From: Flavobacteriales bacterium
GTDB lineage: Bacteria > Bacteroidota > Bacteroidia > Flavobacteriales > Weeksellaceae
Assembly: GCA_900770875.1 (NCBI GenBank)
Contig: CAAGLV010000031.1
Location: 1-13,043, forward strand
Reading direction: 5' to 3'
DNA: 13,043 bases
Shown here: positions 1-7,607 of the stretch, in pieces
How the letters are laid out: every line of letters starts with the position of its first letter
Numbering within the stretch: position 1 is the first letter of the stretch
Position numbers and translations under genes: made by a program
Notes under the pieces: model-generated
The model's input: only the letters and a program-made list of their open reading frames with translations
The model's database searches: none
What the model was told of the DNA's origin: nothing

Positions 1-2
1 AA

Positions 3-1223
3 TTATAATTCTAATGCTTTACGTGGATCACCTCCCATTAATACATTGATTGGATCTTCTACAGCTTCTTTAACAGCAACTAAGAATCCAACAGACTCGC
101 GTCCATCAATAATACGGTGGTCGTAAGATAATGCAACGTACATCATTGGAGCGATAACAATTTGTCCGTTTTTAACAACTGGACGCTCAACGATATTGTG
201 CATTCCTAAGATACCAGATTGAGGTGGGTTGATGATTGGAGTAGACATCATAGATCCAAATACACCACCGTTAGTGATTGTAAATGTACCTCCTGTCATT
301 TCATCAACTGTAATTTTACCGTCGCGTACTTTGATTGCTAAATCTTTAATAGATTGCTCAACACCACGGAAAGTTAAATTTTCTGCGTTACGTAAAACTG
401 GTACCATTAAACCTTTTGGTCCTGATACAGCTACAGAAACGTCAGAGTAATCAAATTTAACTTGGTAATCACCGTCGATCATAGAGTTTACGTCTGGGTA
501 TAACTCTAAAGCACGTGTAACCGCTTTAGTGAAGAAAGACATAAATCCTAATCCTACACCGTGTTTCGCTTTAAATTCATCTTTGTATTCGTTACGTAAA
601 GCGAAGATTGCAGACATATCTACTTCGTTAAAAGTAGTTAACATTGCAGTTTCGTTTTTAACTGTAACTAAACGCTCAGCAATTTTACGACGTAATGAAG
701 ATAATTTTTTCTCTGAAGAAGAACGTACTCCTGAAACTGGAGCTGTACCCATAGCTGGAGTGTAACGTACTGCATCTTCTTTAGTAATGCGTCCATCGCG
801 TCCTGTACCTGCTACTTGTGCAGCATCAACACCTTTTTCATCTAAAACTTTTTTAGCCGCTGGCGATGGAGTTCCTGTAGCATAAGTTGCAGCTGGAGCA
901 GCAACTGGTGCTGGAGCAGCTTTAACTTCTTCTTTAACCTCAGCTTTAGGAGCTTCGGCAACTGGTGCAGCAGCACCTGCTGGTTTAGCAGCAGCTGTAT
1001 CGATATGACAAACAACTTGTCCTACTTCTACAACATCTCCTTCTTCAGCTTTTAAGTATATAATACCTGCTTCTTCAGCTGGTAATTCTAATGTAGCTTT
1101 ATCTGAATCAACCTCTGCAATAGCTTGGTCTTTTTCAACGTAATCACCATCTTTAACTAACCAAGTAGCGATTTCTACTTCTGTGATAGACTCCCCTGGT
1201 GAAGGGACTTTCATTTCTAACAT
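3..1223 (-). CDS. sucB: 2-oxoglutarate dehydrogenase E2, dihydrolipoyllysine succinyltransferase
   Basis: This is the core E2 subunit of the 2-oxoglutarate dehydrogenase complex of the TCA cycle. It takes the succinyl group from E1 on a swinging lipoyl arm and passes it to CoA, giving succinyl-CoA in the cytoplasm. Seen in the 406-residue protein: an N-terminal lipoyl domain with the lipoylated lysine K42 in DSDKATLEL; an Ala/Pro/Glu-rich flexible linker at about 74-112; a peripheral subunit-binding domain at about 117-153 (PSPAAKKVL, GTGRDGRITKEDA); and a C-terminal catalytic acyltransferase domain from about 173, with the active-site motif SYDHRIIDG (H369, D373). The length is normal for the family. 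Met1 is preferred over Met4 because the lipoyl domain begins at once. The gene starts 18 bases after the sucA stop, so the two are probably co-transcribed. The E3 gene (lpd) is not in the window. The stop codon lies at the window edge, so no terminator can be judged. Confidence 0.97.
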   Translation of the reverse strand: MLEMKVPSPGESITEVEIATWLVKDGDYVEKDQAIAEVDSDKATLELPAEEAGIIYLKAEEGDVVEVGQVVCHIDTAAAKPAGAAAPVAEAPKAEVKEEVKAAPAPVAAPAATYATGTPSPAAKKVLDEKGVDAAQVAGTGRDGRITKEDAVRYTPAMGTAPVSGVRSSSEKKLSSLRRKIAERLVTVKNETAMLTTFNEVDMSAIFALRNEYKDEFKAKHGVGLGFMSFFTKAVTRALELYPDVNSMIDGDYQVKFDYSDVSVAVSGPKGLMVPVLRNAENLTFRGVEQSIKDLAIKVRDGKITVDEMTGGTFTITNGGVFGSMMSTPIINPPQSGILGMHNIVERPVVKNGQIVIAPMMYVALSYDHRIIDGRESVGFLVAVKEAVEDPINVLMGGDPRKALEL

Positions 1224-1241
1224 ATCTATTAGCTTTATTTC

Positions 1242-4022
1242 TTATTTAAATACTTTATTAATTACTTCTTCGTAAATAGCAGCCCAACGTTTGCTAGATC
1301 CTGGTGCAGCAGCAGCAGATTCTTTAGGCGAAACTACATCGAAAGGAAGTTTACGGAATTTACGTAAAATATAACCCCAAGCTCCCATATTTTCTGGTTC
1401 TTCTTGAGCCCAGATTAATTCAGCTTTACCGTATTTTGCAACAATTGCTTCGATACGACCTTCTTGAATTGGATATAATTGCTCGATACGTACAATTGCT
1501 GTAGTTGTATCTCCTAATTCTTCGCGTTTTTTAGCTAAATCATAATAGATTTTACCAGAACAGAATACTAATTTCTTCGCTTTTTTAGGATCTACAAATG
1601 TATCTTCGATGATTTCTTGGAATGATCCTGTTGAGAATTCTTCTAATTTAGATACAGCTTGTGGATGACGTAATAATGATTTTGGAGACATTACTACTAA
1701 TGGTTTACGGTAATCTGTAACCACTTGTCTTCTTAAAGCATGGAAGAAGTTAGCTGGAGTTGTAATATTAGCTACAAACATATTGTTATCTGCAGTAGCT
1801 TGTAAGAAACGCTCTAAACGTGCAGAAGAGTGCTCGGCACCTTGTCCTTCGTATCCATGAGGCAATAACATTACTAATCCGTTTTGTAATCTCCATTTAT
1901 CTTCAGCAGCTGTAATGTATTGGTCGATCATAATTTGCGCACCATTCATGAAATCACCAAATTGTGCTTCCCAAATTGTTAACGCTTTAGGATTTGCCAT
2001 TGCATATCCGTAATCGAAACCTAAAACACCGTATTCAGATAATAATGAGTTGTATGCTCTAAATGTTCCTTGCTCTTCAGCGATTTGGTTTAATAAAGTT
2101 ACTTTTTCTTCAGTATCTTCTGTTTTAATAACCGCGTGACGGTGAGAGAAAGTACCACGTTGAACATCTTCTCCAGATAAACGGATATCGCGTCCATCTT
2201 TTAAGATAGATCCAAATGCTAAAGCTTCTCCTAATCCCCAATCGATTTTATCTTCTTCGATCATTTTTGCACGTCCTTCTACTAAACGAACAATTTTACG
2301 GATGAATTTTTTATCTCCTGGAATTGTAGAAATTTTCTTAGCAATATCTTTTAAAGCTTCAGCATCGTATGCTGTATCTACTTTTTCGAATACTTTATCT
2401 CCTTCTGCAATTGTGTAATCTTCCCAAATTTTTGGCATAAATGGGAATAATTTATTACGTTCAATTTCTTTAGAAGCTGTAAAGTTTTCTTCTAATAAAG
2501 CTTTAAATTCTTCTTCTTTTTGTTTTACGATATCTGCTCCTACCGCTCCTTCTTTTAATAATTTATCTAAATAAATTTGACGTGGATTTGGGTGTTTTGC
2601 GATGATATCGTATAATTTTGGTTGTGTAAACTTAGGCTCATCACCTTCGTTGTGTCCGTATTTACGGTAACCTAATAAATCGATGAAAACATCTTGTCCG
2701 AATTGTGCACGGTAATCTGCTGCAAAACGGAATGCGTGTACTACTGCTTCGGCGTCATCAGCATTTACGTGTAATACTGGTGATAATGTTACTTTAGCAA
2801 TATCTGTACAATATGTAGACGAACGAGAATCTAAATAGTTAGTTGTAAAACCAATTTGGTTATTTACTACAACGTGAACTGTACCTCCTGTTTTGTATCC
2901 GTCTAAAGACATCATTTGTAATACTTCGTAAACGATTCCTTGTCCAGCAACCGCAGCATCACCATGAATTAAAACAGGTAAGATTTTAGAGTAATCTTCG
3001 TTATAATCAGTTTCTGCTTTAGCACGTGTAATACCTTCTACAACTGCATCTACAGTTTCTAAGTGAGATGGATTTGGTGCTAAATTAATTTTAACTTCTT
3101 TACCGTTTAAGGCTTGGATTACATTAGTAGATCCCATGTGATATTTAACATCACCTGCTACTAAATCTGTATCGAAAGCTTTCCCTTCGAATTCTGAGAA
3201 AATCTGAGAATATGATTTACCAAAGATATTAGCTAATACGTTTAAACGACCACGGTGTGCCATACCAACGATTACCTCATCTACCCCTAAATCAGAAGAA
3301 CGGTTGATTAATGTATCTAATCCTGGGATTAACGATTCATTACCTTCAACAGAGAAACGTTTTTGTCCAACGTATTTTGTATTTAAGAAGTTTTCGAAAG
3401 CTGTTGCTTGATTTAACTTAAATAAAATTCTCTCTTTATCTTCTTTAGATAATTTTGGGTGATTTAAATTTTGGTTTAACCAATTCTGAATCCACTCGAT
3501 CTTTTTAGGCTCTCTAACGTACATGTACTCAACACCAATTGATTCACAGTACATAGATTCTAAATGGTTAATAATTTCTTTTAATGAAATTGCTCCACCG
3601 ATACCTAAAATTTCTCCTGCAGTAAAAGTTTGATTTAAATCAGCTTGAGATAAACCAAAGTTTTCTAAAGCTAATGTTGGCTCCCACTTTCTACGCTCTC
3701 TAACAGGGTTAGTCTTTGTAAATAAATGCCCGCGTGTACGGTAAGCATTAATTAAGTTGATAACCTTGAATTCTTTCTGAACTGAATCAGGAATTTGCTG
3801 AGCTACTGCTGGGTTCACTACTTGTTGTGTAACCTTTGTTTCTCTTACAGGAACTGGGGCTACAAACAATGGCTCTCCATCATAAGTCGCGTTTGCGAAA
3901 TCATACCCTTGGAAAAAAGCTTTCCAACTAGGTTCTACACTATCCGGATATTGGATATACTGGTCATATAAGTCGCCTATAAACTCAATATGGGCGGCGT
4001 TTAAAAATGAAAAACGATCCAT
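1242..4022 (-). CDS. sucA: 2-oxoglutarate dehydrogenase E1 component
   Basis: This is the thiamine-diphosphate-dependent E1 subunit. It decarboxylates 2-oxoglutarate and transfers the succinyl group to the lipoyl arm of E2 (SucB, encoded just downstream). Seen in the 926-residue protein, a typical length: an N-terminal E2-docking segment at about 6-40 (FIGDLYDQYI, then PDSVEPSWKAFF); GMAHRGRLNVLA at 253-264; the ThDP/Mg site from HGDAAVAGQG (353-362) to VVNNQIGFTT (385-394); and the transketolase-like pyrimidine-binding domain with GEDVQRGTFSHRHAV (617-631) and the LLPHGYEGQGAEHSSAR region (719-735). The C-terminal domain ends near 926. ATG at 4022 is used. Arginine codons are mostly CGT, consistent with a highly expressed gene. 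Transcription probably begins from the box at 4052-4059. Other ThDP enzymes are excluded by the N-terminal docking segment and the SucB partner. Confidence 0.98.
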   Translation of the reverse strand: MDRFSFLNAAHIEFIGDLYDQYIQYPDSVEPSWKAFFQGYDFANATYDGEPLFVAPVPVRETKVTQQVVNPAVAQQIPDSVQKEFKVINLINAYRTRGHLFTKTNPVRERRKWEPTLALENFGLSQADLNQTFTAGEILGIGGAISLKEIINHLESMYCESIGVEYMYVREPKKIEWIQNWLNQNLNHPKLSKEDKERILFKLNQATAFENFLNTKYVGQKRFSVEGNESLIPGLDTLINRSSDLGVDEVIVGMAHRGRLNVLANIFGKSYSQIFSEFEGKAFDTDLVAGDVKYHMGSTNVIQALNGKEVKINLAPNPSHLETVDAVVEGITRAKAETDYNEDYSKILPVLIHGDAAVAGQGIVYEVLQMMSLDGYKTGGTVHVVVNNQIGFTTNYLDSRSSTYCTDIAKVTLSPVLHVNADDAEAVVHAFRFAADYRAQFGQDVFIDLLGYRKYGHNEGDEPKFTQPKLYDIIAKHPNPRQIYLDKLLKEGAVGADIVKQKEEEFKALLEENFTASKEIERNKLFPFMPKIWEDYTIAEGDKVFEKVDTAYDAEALKDIAKKISTIPGDKKFIRKIVRLVEGRAKMIEEDKIDWGLGEALAFGSILKDGRDIRLSGEDVQRGTFSHRHAVIKTEDTEEKVTLLNQIAEEQGTFRAYNSLLSEYGVLGFDYGYAMANPKALTIWEAQFGDFMNGAQIMIDQYITAAEDKWRLQNGLVMLLPHGYEGQGAEHSSARLERFLQATADNNMFVANITTPANFFHALRRQVVTDYRKPLVVMSPKSLLRHPQAVSKLEEFSTGSFQEIIEDTFVDPKKAKKLVFCSGKIYYDLAKKREELGDTTTAIVRIEQLYPIQEGRIEAIVAKYGKAELIWAQEEPENMGAWGYILRKFRKLPFDVVSPKESAAAAPGSSKRWAAIYEEVINKVFK

Positions 4023-4051
4023 AAATTTTTGCTCTCTATGAGATTTAGATA

Positions 4052-4059
4052 CAAAAGTA
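4052..4059 (-). promoter_or_regulatory. Putative Bacteroidota −7 promoter element for sucAB
   Basis: On the minus strand this octamer reads TACTTTTG, an exact match to the Bacteroidota sigma-A −7 consensus TAnnTTTG, and it lies 29 bases before the sucA ATG. The matching −33 element (TTTG/TTG) is not clear at the expected spacing. A run of ten T on the minus strand (4077-4086) lies about there instead and may act as an AT-rich upstream element. The box is a direct observation; promoter activity is inference. Confidence 0.5.
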
Positions 4060-4142
4060 AAGCTTTTAAGTATTTTAAAAAAAAAACTTTAATCATATTT
4101 ATAGCATTTCGTCATAAAAATATATTATAATTAATTAATCGT

Positions 4143-4150
4143 TACATTTG
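4143..4150 (+). promoter_or_regulatory. Putative −7 promoter element for the sensor kinase gene
   Basis: The octamer TACATTTG matches TAnnTTTG exactly and ends 30 bases before the ATG at 4181. It overlaps the TTG at 4148 that would begin the longest open frame. If it is the real −7 box, transcription starts near 4157, so the TTG (4148) and GTG (4151) codons cannot be the start. No clear −33 TTTG is present at normal spacing; the upstream stretch is almost pure A/T. Confidence 0.45.
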
Positions 4151-4180
4151 GTGATAATATCATTTTTTTCCATATTTTTT

Positions 4181-5332
4181 ATGACTAAATATATAAGTAA
4201 AAACTTATCTAATCAATGGTTTGGCTTTGTGCTAATCTGTATTATTTTCGCTTTAACGATTATGGGCTCCTTAAAAATAGTAAATCAACTGAAGGATATT
4301 GAAAAATTAAAGATCGAAAATTATGCGAAATCGTTAGAGTTGATTAGTAAAAACGAAAAAATTGATCCTCAGGTTCAGGACTTCCTTTTTAATTTAATCG
4401 AAGAAAATACAACGATACCTGTTTTATTAATCGACGAAAGTAAAACGATTAGTTTTAGTAAAAATATAGATCCATCCATTGAAAAATCGTCCGAAAAGCT
4501 TGAAAAATACAAACTTAAACTTATTGCCGAAAAATTATTTGTAGAAGTCAATTTACCTAATGGTAAAAATTACATTTATTACACCAACTCTAAATTATTA
4601 AATCAGTTGCGCTTTTTCCCAATTGTAATTATTCTTTTAATTTTAGGATTTATAGCGTTTTCGTACTGGTATTTTAAAACGATAAGAGAAACCGAAAAAA
4701 GTTATTTATGGGCTGGTATGGCTAAAGAAACGGCTCATCAAATCGGAACACCACTTTCTTCTTTAATGGGCTGGGTTGAATTGTTAAAATTAGAAGATAT
4801 CGACCAAACACCAATCGAAGAAATCGAAAAAGATATCAACCGATTAAAACATATTGCCGATCGTTTTTCGAAAATTGGATCGACTGCCGAATTACAATTA
4901 ACAGACATTGTAGAAACTACCGATCATACGATAAAATATTTACAAGAACGCATTAGCCGAAATATCAAAATAGATTTTATCACTTCAAGCAATCAAATCA
5001 ACACTAAACTAAATCCTTTATTATATAGTTGGGTTTTAGAAAATTTAATTAAGAATGCTGCAGATGCAATGCAAAATAAAGGACATTTGGTGATTAAGAT
5101 TAAGGCAGAAGATCGTTTTGTTATTACAACAATTAAAGATTCGGGACCTGGTATTTCGCCAAATATTCAGAAAAAGATTTTCGAACCGGGTTTTACAACT
5201 AAAAAACGTGGTTGGGGTTTGGGTTTATCTTTAGCCAAACGTATTATTGTAGATTATCATAAAGGGAAAATTATTGTTGCCGAATCGTCGAAAGAAAAAG
5301 GAACAACTTTTAAAATAACATTAAGACAATAA
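4181..5332 (+). CDS. Membrane sensor histidine kinase (orphan, HQIGTP-type H box)
   Basis: This is a transmembrane two-component sensor kinase of 383 residues with unknown signal. Seen: a first membrane segment at about 13-33, an extracytoplasmic domain of roughly 105 residues, a second membrane segment at about 145-165, then the cytoplasmic kinase core with no clear HAMP domain between. The phospho-accepting H box is AKETAHQIGTPLSSL with H186; the N box is ENLIKNAADAM (N292); G1 is DSGPGI (320-325); the F box is FEPGFTT (334-340); and G2 is GWGLGLS (344-350). The residue after the phospho-histidine is Gln rather than the usual Glu or Asp. I chose ATG 4181 over the upstream TTG/GTG because a −7-like box overlaps them and the shorter protein begins properly just before the first membrane helix. 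No response regulator gene is adjacent, so the partner must lie elsewhere. It is divergent from sucA and ends in a strong terminator. Confidence 0.9.
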   Translation: MTKYISKNLSNQWFGFVLICIIFALTIMGSLKIVNQLKDIEKLKIENYAKSLELISKNEKIDPQVQDFLFNLIEENTTIPVLLIDESKTISFSKNIDPSIEKSSEKLEKYKLKLIAEKLFVEVNLPNGKNYIYYTNSKLLNQLRFFPIVIILLILGFIAFSYWYFKTIRETEKSYLWAGMAKETAHQIGTPLSSLMGWVELLKLEDIDQTPIEEIEKDINRLKHIADRFSKIGSTAELQLTDIVETTDHTIKYLQERISRNIKIDFITSSNQINTKLNPLLYSWVLENLIKNAADAMQNKGHLVIKIKAEDRFVITTIKDSGPGISPNIQKKIFEPGFTTKKRGWGLGLSLAKRIIVDYHKGKIIVAESSKEKGTTFKITLRQ

Positions 5333-5364
5333 AAAAAGAGGATGATAAAATCGTCCTCTTTTTT
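5332..5364. terminator. Bidirectional intrinsic terminator between the kinase gene and mgtE
   Basis: A 14-bp stem pairs 5332-5345 with 5351-5364 around a 5-base loop (TAAAA), with a single G·T wobble. The core is AGAGGA/TCCTCT flanked by A and T runs, so the hairpin ends in a U tract when read in either direction. It begins on the last base of the kinase stop codon and lies 19 bases beyond the mgtE stop, so it suits both convergent genes. Confidence 0.9.
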
Positions 5365-5383
5365 ATTAATTATCTTGATTTGT

Positions 5384-6739
5384 TTAAAATCCTAAAATTA
5401 ATTTAGCAATCATAAAATAAATAAACACACCTAAAATATCGTTACTTGTTGTAATAAATGGTCCGGTAGAAACGGCAGGATCTACACCTCTGCCATTTAA
5501 AAAGATCGGAATAAAAGTACCTATTATTGCTGCATTAATAATTACCGCAACTAAAGCGATACAAATTGTCATCGAAACATAATATGTGGTTCCAAATGCA
5601 AAATGCGTAATTAATAAAACAACTAATGCAATCCCAATTCCGTTTAATAATCCTAAAAGAAATTCTTTTCCTAAACGTTTTAAAATTCCACCTTTTATCG
5701 ATCCGTTCGCTAAACCTTGTACCACAATTGCAGAAGACTGAATACCTACATTTCCGGCTGTTGATTGTATTAAAGGTACAAACATTAATAGAATTGTAAA
5801 TTTCGCCATTCCGGCCGAAAATCCATTCATAATCGATGCTGCTCCTAATCCGCCTAACATCCCAATCATTAACCAAGGCAAACGCGCTTTTGTTAACTTT
5901 AATATATTATCGTCCGAATCTACATTTTGTGTAATACCGGCTGCTAACTGATAGTTTTCTTCGGCTTCTTCTCTAATTACATCAATTACATCATCTACTG
6001 TAATTACACCAACCAATCGTTTAAGTTCGTCTACAACTGGCACTTCGTACAAATCGTATTTTTCGATTACTTTGGCGACATCTGTATCAGACGTATCAAG
6101 GCTTACAGATTGTATTTTCGAATTATATACATCTTCTACTCTTGTATTAGCCGATGTTGTTAAAAATTTCTTTAACGACAAAGTTCCTAACAAAATATCA
6201 TCGTCATCAACAACATAAATAGAGAAAACTTCTTCTAATTCTTCTGCTTGCTTACGCATTTGTTTAATGGCTGTAATTACCGACCAGTCTTTGTTTACTT
6301 TAATCAGCTCTTTTCCCATTAAACCTCCGGCAGTATCCTCATCGTATCGAAGTAATTCTACAATTTCTTTGGCTTGCTCGATATCTTCGATTTGCGCAAT
6401 TACCTCGTTTTTTTTACGGTCCGAAAGTTCATTAATAATATCAACCGCATCATCGGTATCCATTTCATTAATAACTTCGTTGGCAATTTCTTTGGCCGAA
6501 TAAGTATGTAAGATTTTTTTACGATCGTCTTCTTCTAACTCAAGAAGAATGTCTGCAGATGTTTCGTTTTCGAGTAAATCAATTACAAAAGCTTGTTCTT
6601 TTGTGGAAAGTTCATCAAACAATTCGGCAATATCAGCAGGATGCAGTTCTTGCAACATTTCTTTAACTGCTTTTGCATTTTGCTCGTTGATTCTTTCTGA
6701 AAGAATTTCGATAAAATCTTTTGTAATTTCTACATTCAT
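5384..6739 (-). CDS. mgtE: Magnesium transporter MgtE
   Basis: This is an inner-membrane Mg2+ channel/transporter, expected to be a homodimer whose cytoplasmic domains close the pore when Mg2+ is plentiful. Seen in the 451-residue protein: an acidic helical MgtE N domain at about 1-130 (LHPADIAELFDELS, and the repeated DDAVDIINEL type); two CBS domains at about 137-200 and 201-258 (the second with YEVPVVDELKRLVGVITVDD); and five predicted membrane helices from about 287 to the end. The pore signatures are GNVGIQSSAIVVQGLA near 329-344 and DPAVSTGPFITTSNDILG at 420-437. D434 matches the conserved pore aspartate of the family. The gene starts 4 bases after the rsmA stop, so it is probably translated from the rsmA message. 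No Mg2+ riboswitch can lie in so short a gap; control may act at the protein level or at the rsmA promoter. Confidence 0.96.
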   Translation of the reverse strand: MNVEITKDFIEILSERINEQNAKAVKEMLQELHPADIAELFDELSTKEQAFVIDLLENETSADILLELEEDDRKKILHTYSAKEIANEVINEMDTDDAVDIINELSDRKKNEVIAQIEDIEQAKEIVELLRYDEDTAGGLMGKELIKVNKDWSVITAIKQMRKQAEELEEVFSIYVVDDDDILLGTLSLKKFLTTSANTRVEDVYNSKIQSVSLDTSDTDVAKVIEKYDLYEVPVVDELKRLVGVITVDDVIDVIREEAEENYQLAAGITQNVDSDDNILKLTKARLPWLMIGMLGGLGAASIMNGFSAGMAKFTILLMFVPLIQSTAGNVGIQSSAIVVQGLANGSIKGGILKRLGKEFLLGLLNGIGIALVVLLITHFAFGTTYYVSMTICIALVAVIINAAIIGTFIPIFLNGRGVDPAVSTGPFITTSNDILGVFIYFMIAKLILGF

Positions 6740-6743
6740 ACGC

Positions 6744-7511
6744 TTACTGCATTAATTTTGTTAACTCAATAAAATCTTCTACCGAAAGTTGCTCGGCACG
6801 CAAATTTAAGAATTCGTGTTCGTTTAATTGTTCTGGAATACCAAGAGATTTTAAGGCATTACGTAAAGTTTTTCTGCGTTGTCCAAATCCGGCTTTCACT
6901 ACTTGATAGAAACGTTTAGTATCTACACCTTCAATTTCGGTACGGTAGCGTTTCATGATAATAACGCCCGATTTTACTTTTGGCGGTGGTGTAAAAACGT
7001 GTTCTGGTACAGTAAATAGGTATTTACATTCGTAAAAAGCTTGTGCAATTACAGATAAAATTCCGTAATCTTTGCTTCCTTTAGGAGATGCAATACGCTC
7101 GGCTACTTCTTTTTGAAACATTCCGCAAAGTTCAGGAACAACCTCACGCTCATCAATTGCTTTAAAAATGATTTGAGAAGAAATATTATATGGGAAATTC
7201 CCTAAAATTGCGATTTGTTCAGAGAATTTTTCAGAAAAATTCATCTTCAAGAAATCTTCGGAATGGATTTTAAATCCAGGATAAAAAGGCTGATAAACTT
7301 CTTGTAAATACTCAACCGATTCGGTATCAATTTCTACAACTTCTATATTTTTTTTAGCTTGTAAAATATATTTTGTTAGCACTCCCATCCCTGGTCCTAT
7401 CTCTAACACACGATTATATCCTTCCCAAGTTAAACCTTCGGCAATATCGCGTGCAATGTTTTCATCATTCAAAAAATGCTGTCCTAAATGTTTTTTAGCT
7501 TTTACTTTCAA
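6744..7511 (-). CDS. rsmA: 16S rRNA dimethyladenosine transferase (RsmA/KsgA)
   Basis: This SAM-dependent enzyme dimethylates two adjacent adenines near the 3' end of 16S rRNA (A1518 and A1519 in E. coli numbering), a late step of small-subunit maturation. Seen in the 255-residue protein: the family N-terminus KKHLGQHFL (6-14), the SAM-binding loop LEIGPGMGVLT (36-46), the acidic strand VVEID (58-62), the catalytic motif NFPYNISSQ (105-113, the Bacteroidota form of NLPY), and the C-terminal RNA-binding region with GFGQRRKTLRNAL (208-220). The start appears to be TTG at 7511-7509. An in-frame TGA lies two codons upstream, and there is no ATG or GTG before the essential KKHLGQHFL motif. The gene is divergent from ftsX across 96 bases and leads directly into mgtE. 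A TATTTTTG octamer at 7594-7601 on the minus strand is a possible but unsupported promoter. Confidence 0.95.
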   Translation of the reverse strand: MKVKAKKHLGQHFLNDENIARDIAEGLTWEGYNRVLEIGPGMGVLTKYILQAKKNIEVVEIDTESVEYLQEVYQPFYPGFKIHSEDFLKMNFSEKFSEQIAILGNFPYNISSQIIFKAIDEREVVPELCGMFQKEVAERIASPKGSKDYGILSVIAQAFYECKYLFTVPEHVFTPPPKVKSGVIIMKRYRTEIEGVDTKRFYQVVKAGFGQRRKTLRNALKSLGIPEQLNEHEFLNLRAEQLSVEDFIELTKLMQ

Positions 7512-7582
7512 ATTTCAATAAATTTTAAATATTCTTTTACCAATTTCGTGCCTATTATATATGTTTCGAAATAAGTTTTTTT

Positions 7583-7590
7583 TATCTTAG
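7583..7590 (+). promoter_or_regulatory. Putative −7 promoter element for the ftsX operon
   Basis: TATCTTAG matches the Bacteroidota −7 consensus TAnnTTTG at all but one fixed position and lies 17 bases before the ftsX ATG at 7608, giving a short leader. Upstream TTTC (7564-7567) is only a weak −33 candidate at short spacing. It is the best promoter candidate for the ftsX–DUF3098–uppP–truB set, and the call is tentative. Confidence 0.35.
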
Positions 7591-7607
7591 CCCCAAAAAT
7601 AACCCAA

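Noticed and set aside
5535..5876. A 113-codon open frame overlapping mgtE in another frame of the same strand
   Set aside because: The MgtE frame carries the pore motifs across exactly this part; the alternative protein is rich in Cys, Asn, Arg and Ile with no recognisable pattern.
7512..7607. A riboswitch or leader RNA between rsmA and ftsX
   Set aside because: The 96 bases are AT-rich with only an 8-base palindrome (TTTCGAAA at 7564-7571) and no stem of useful length.
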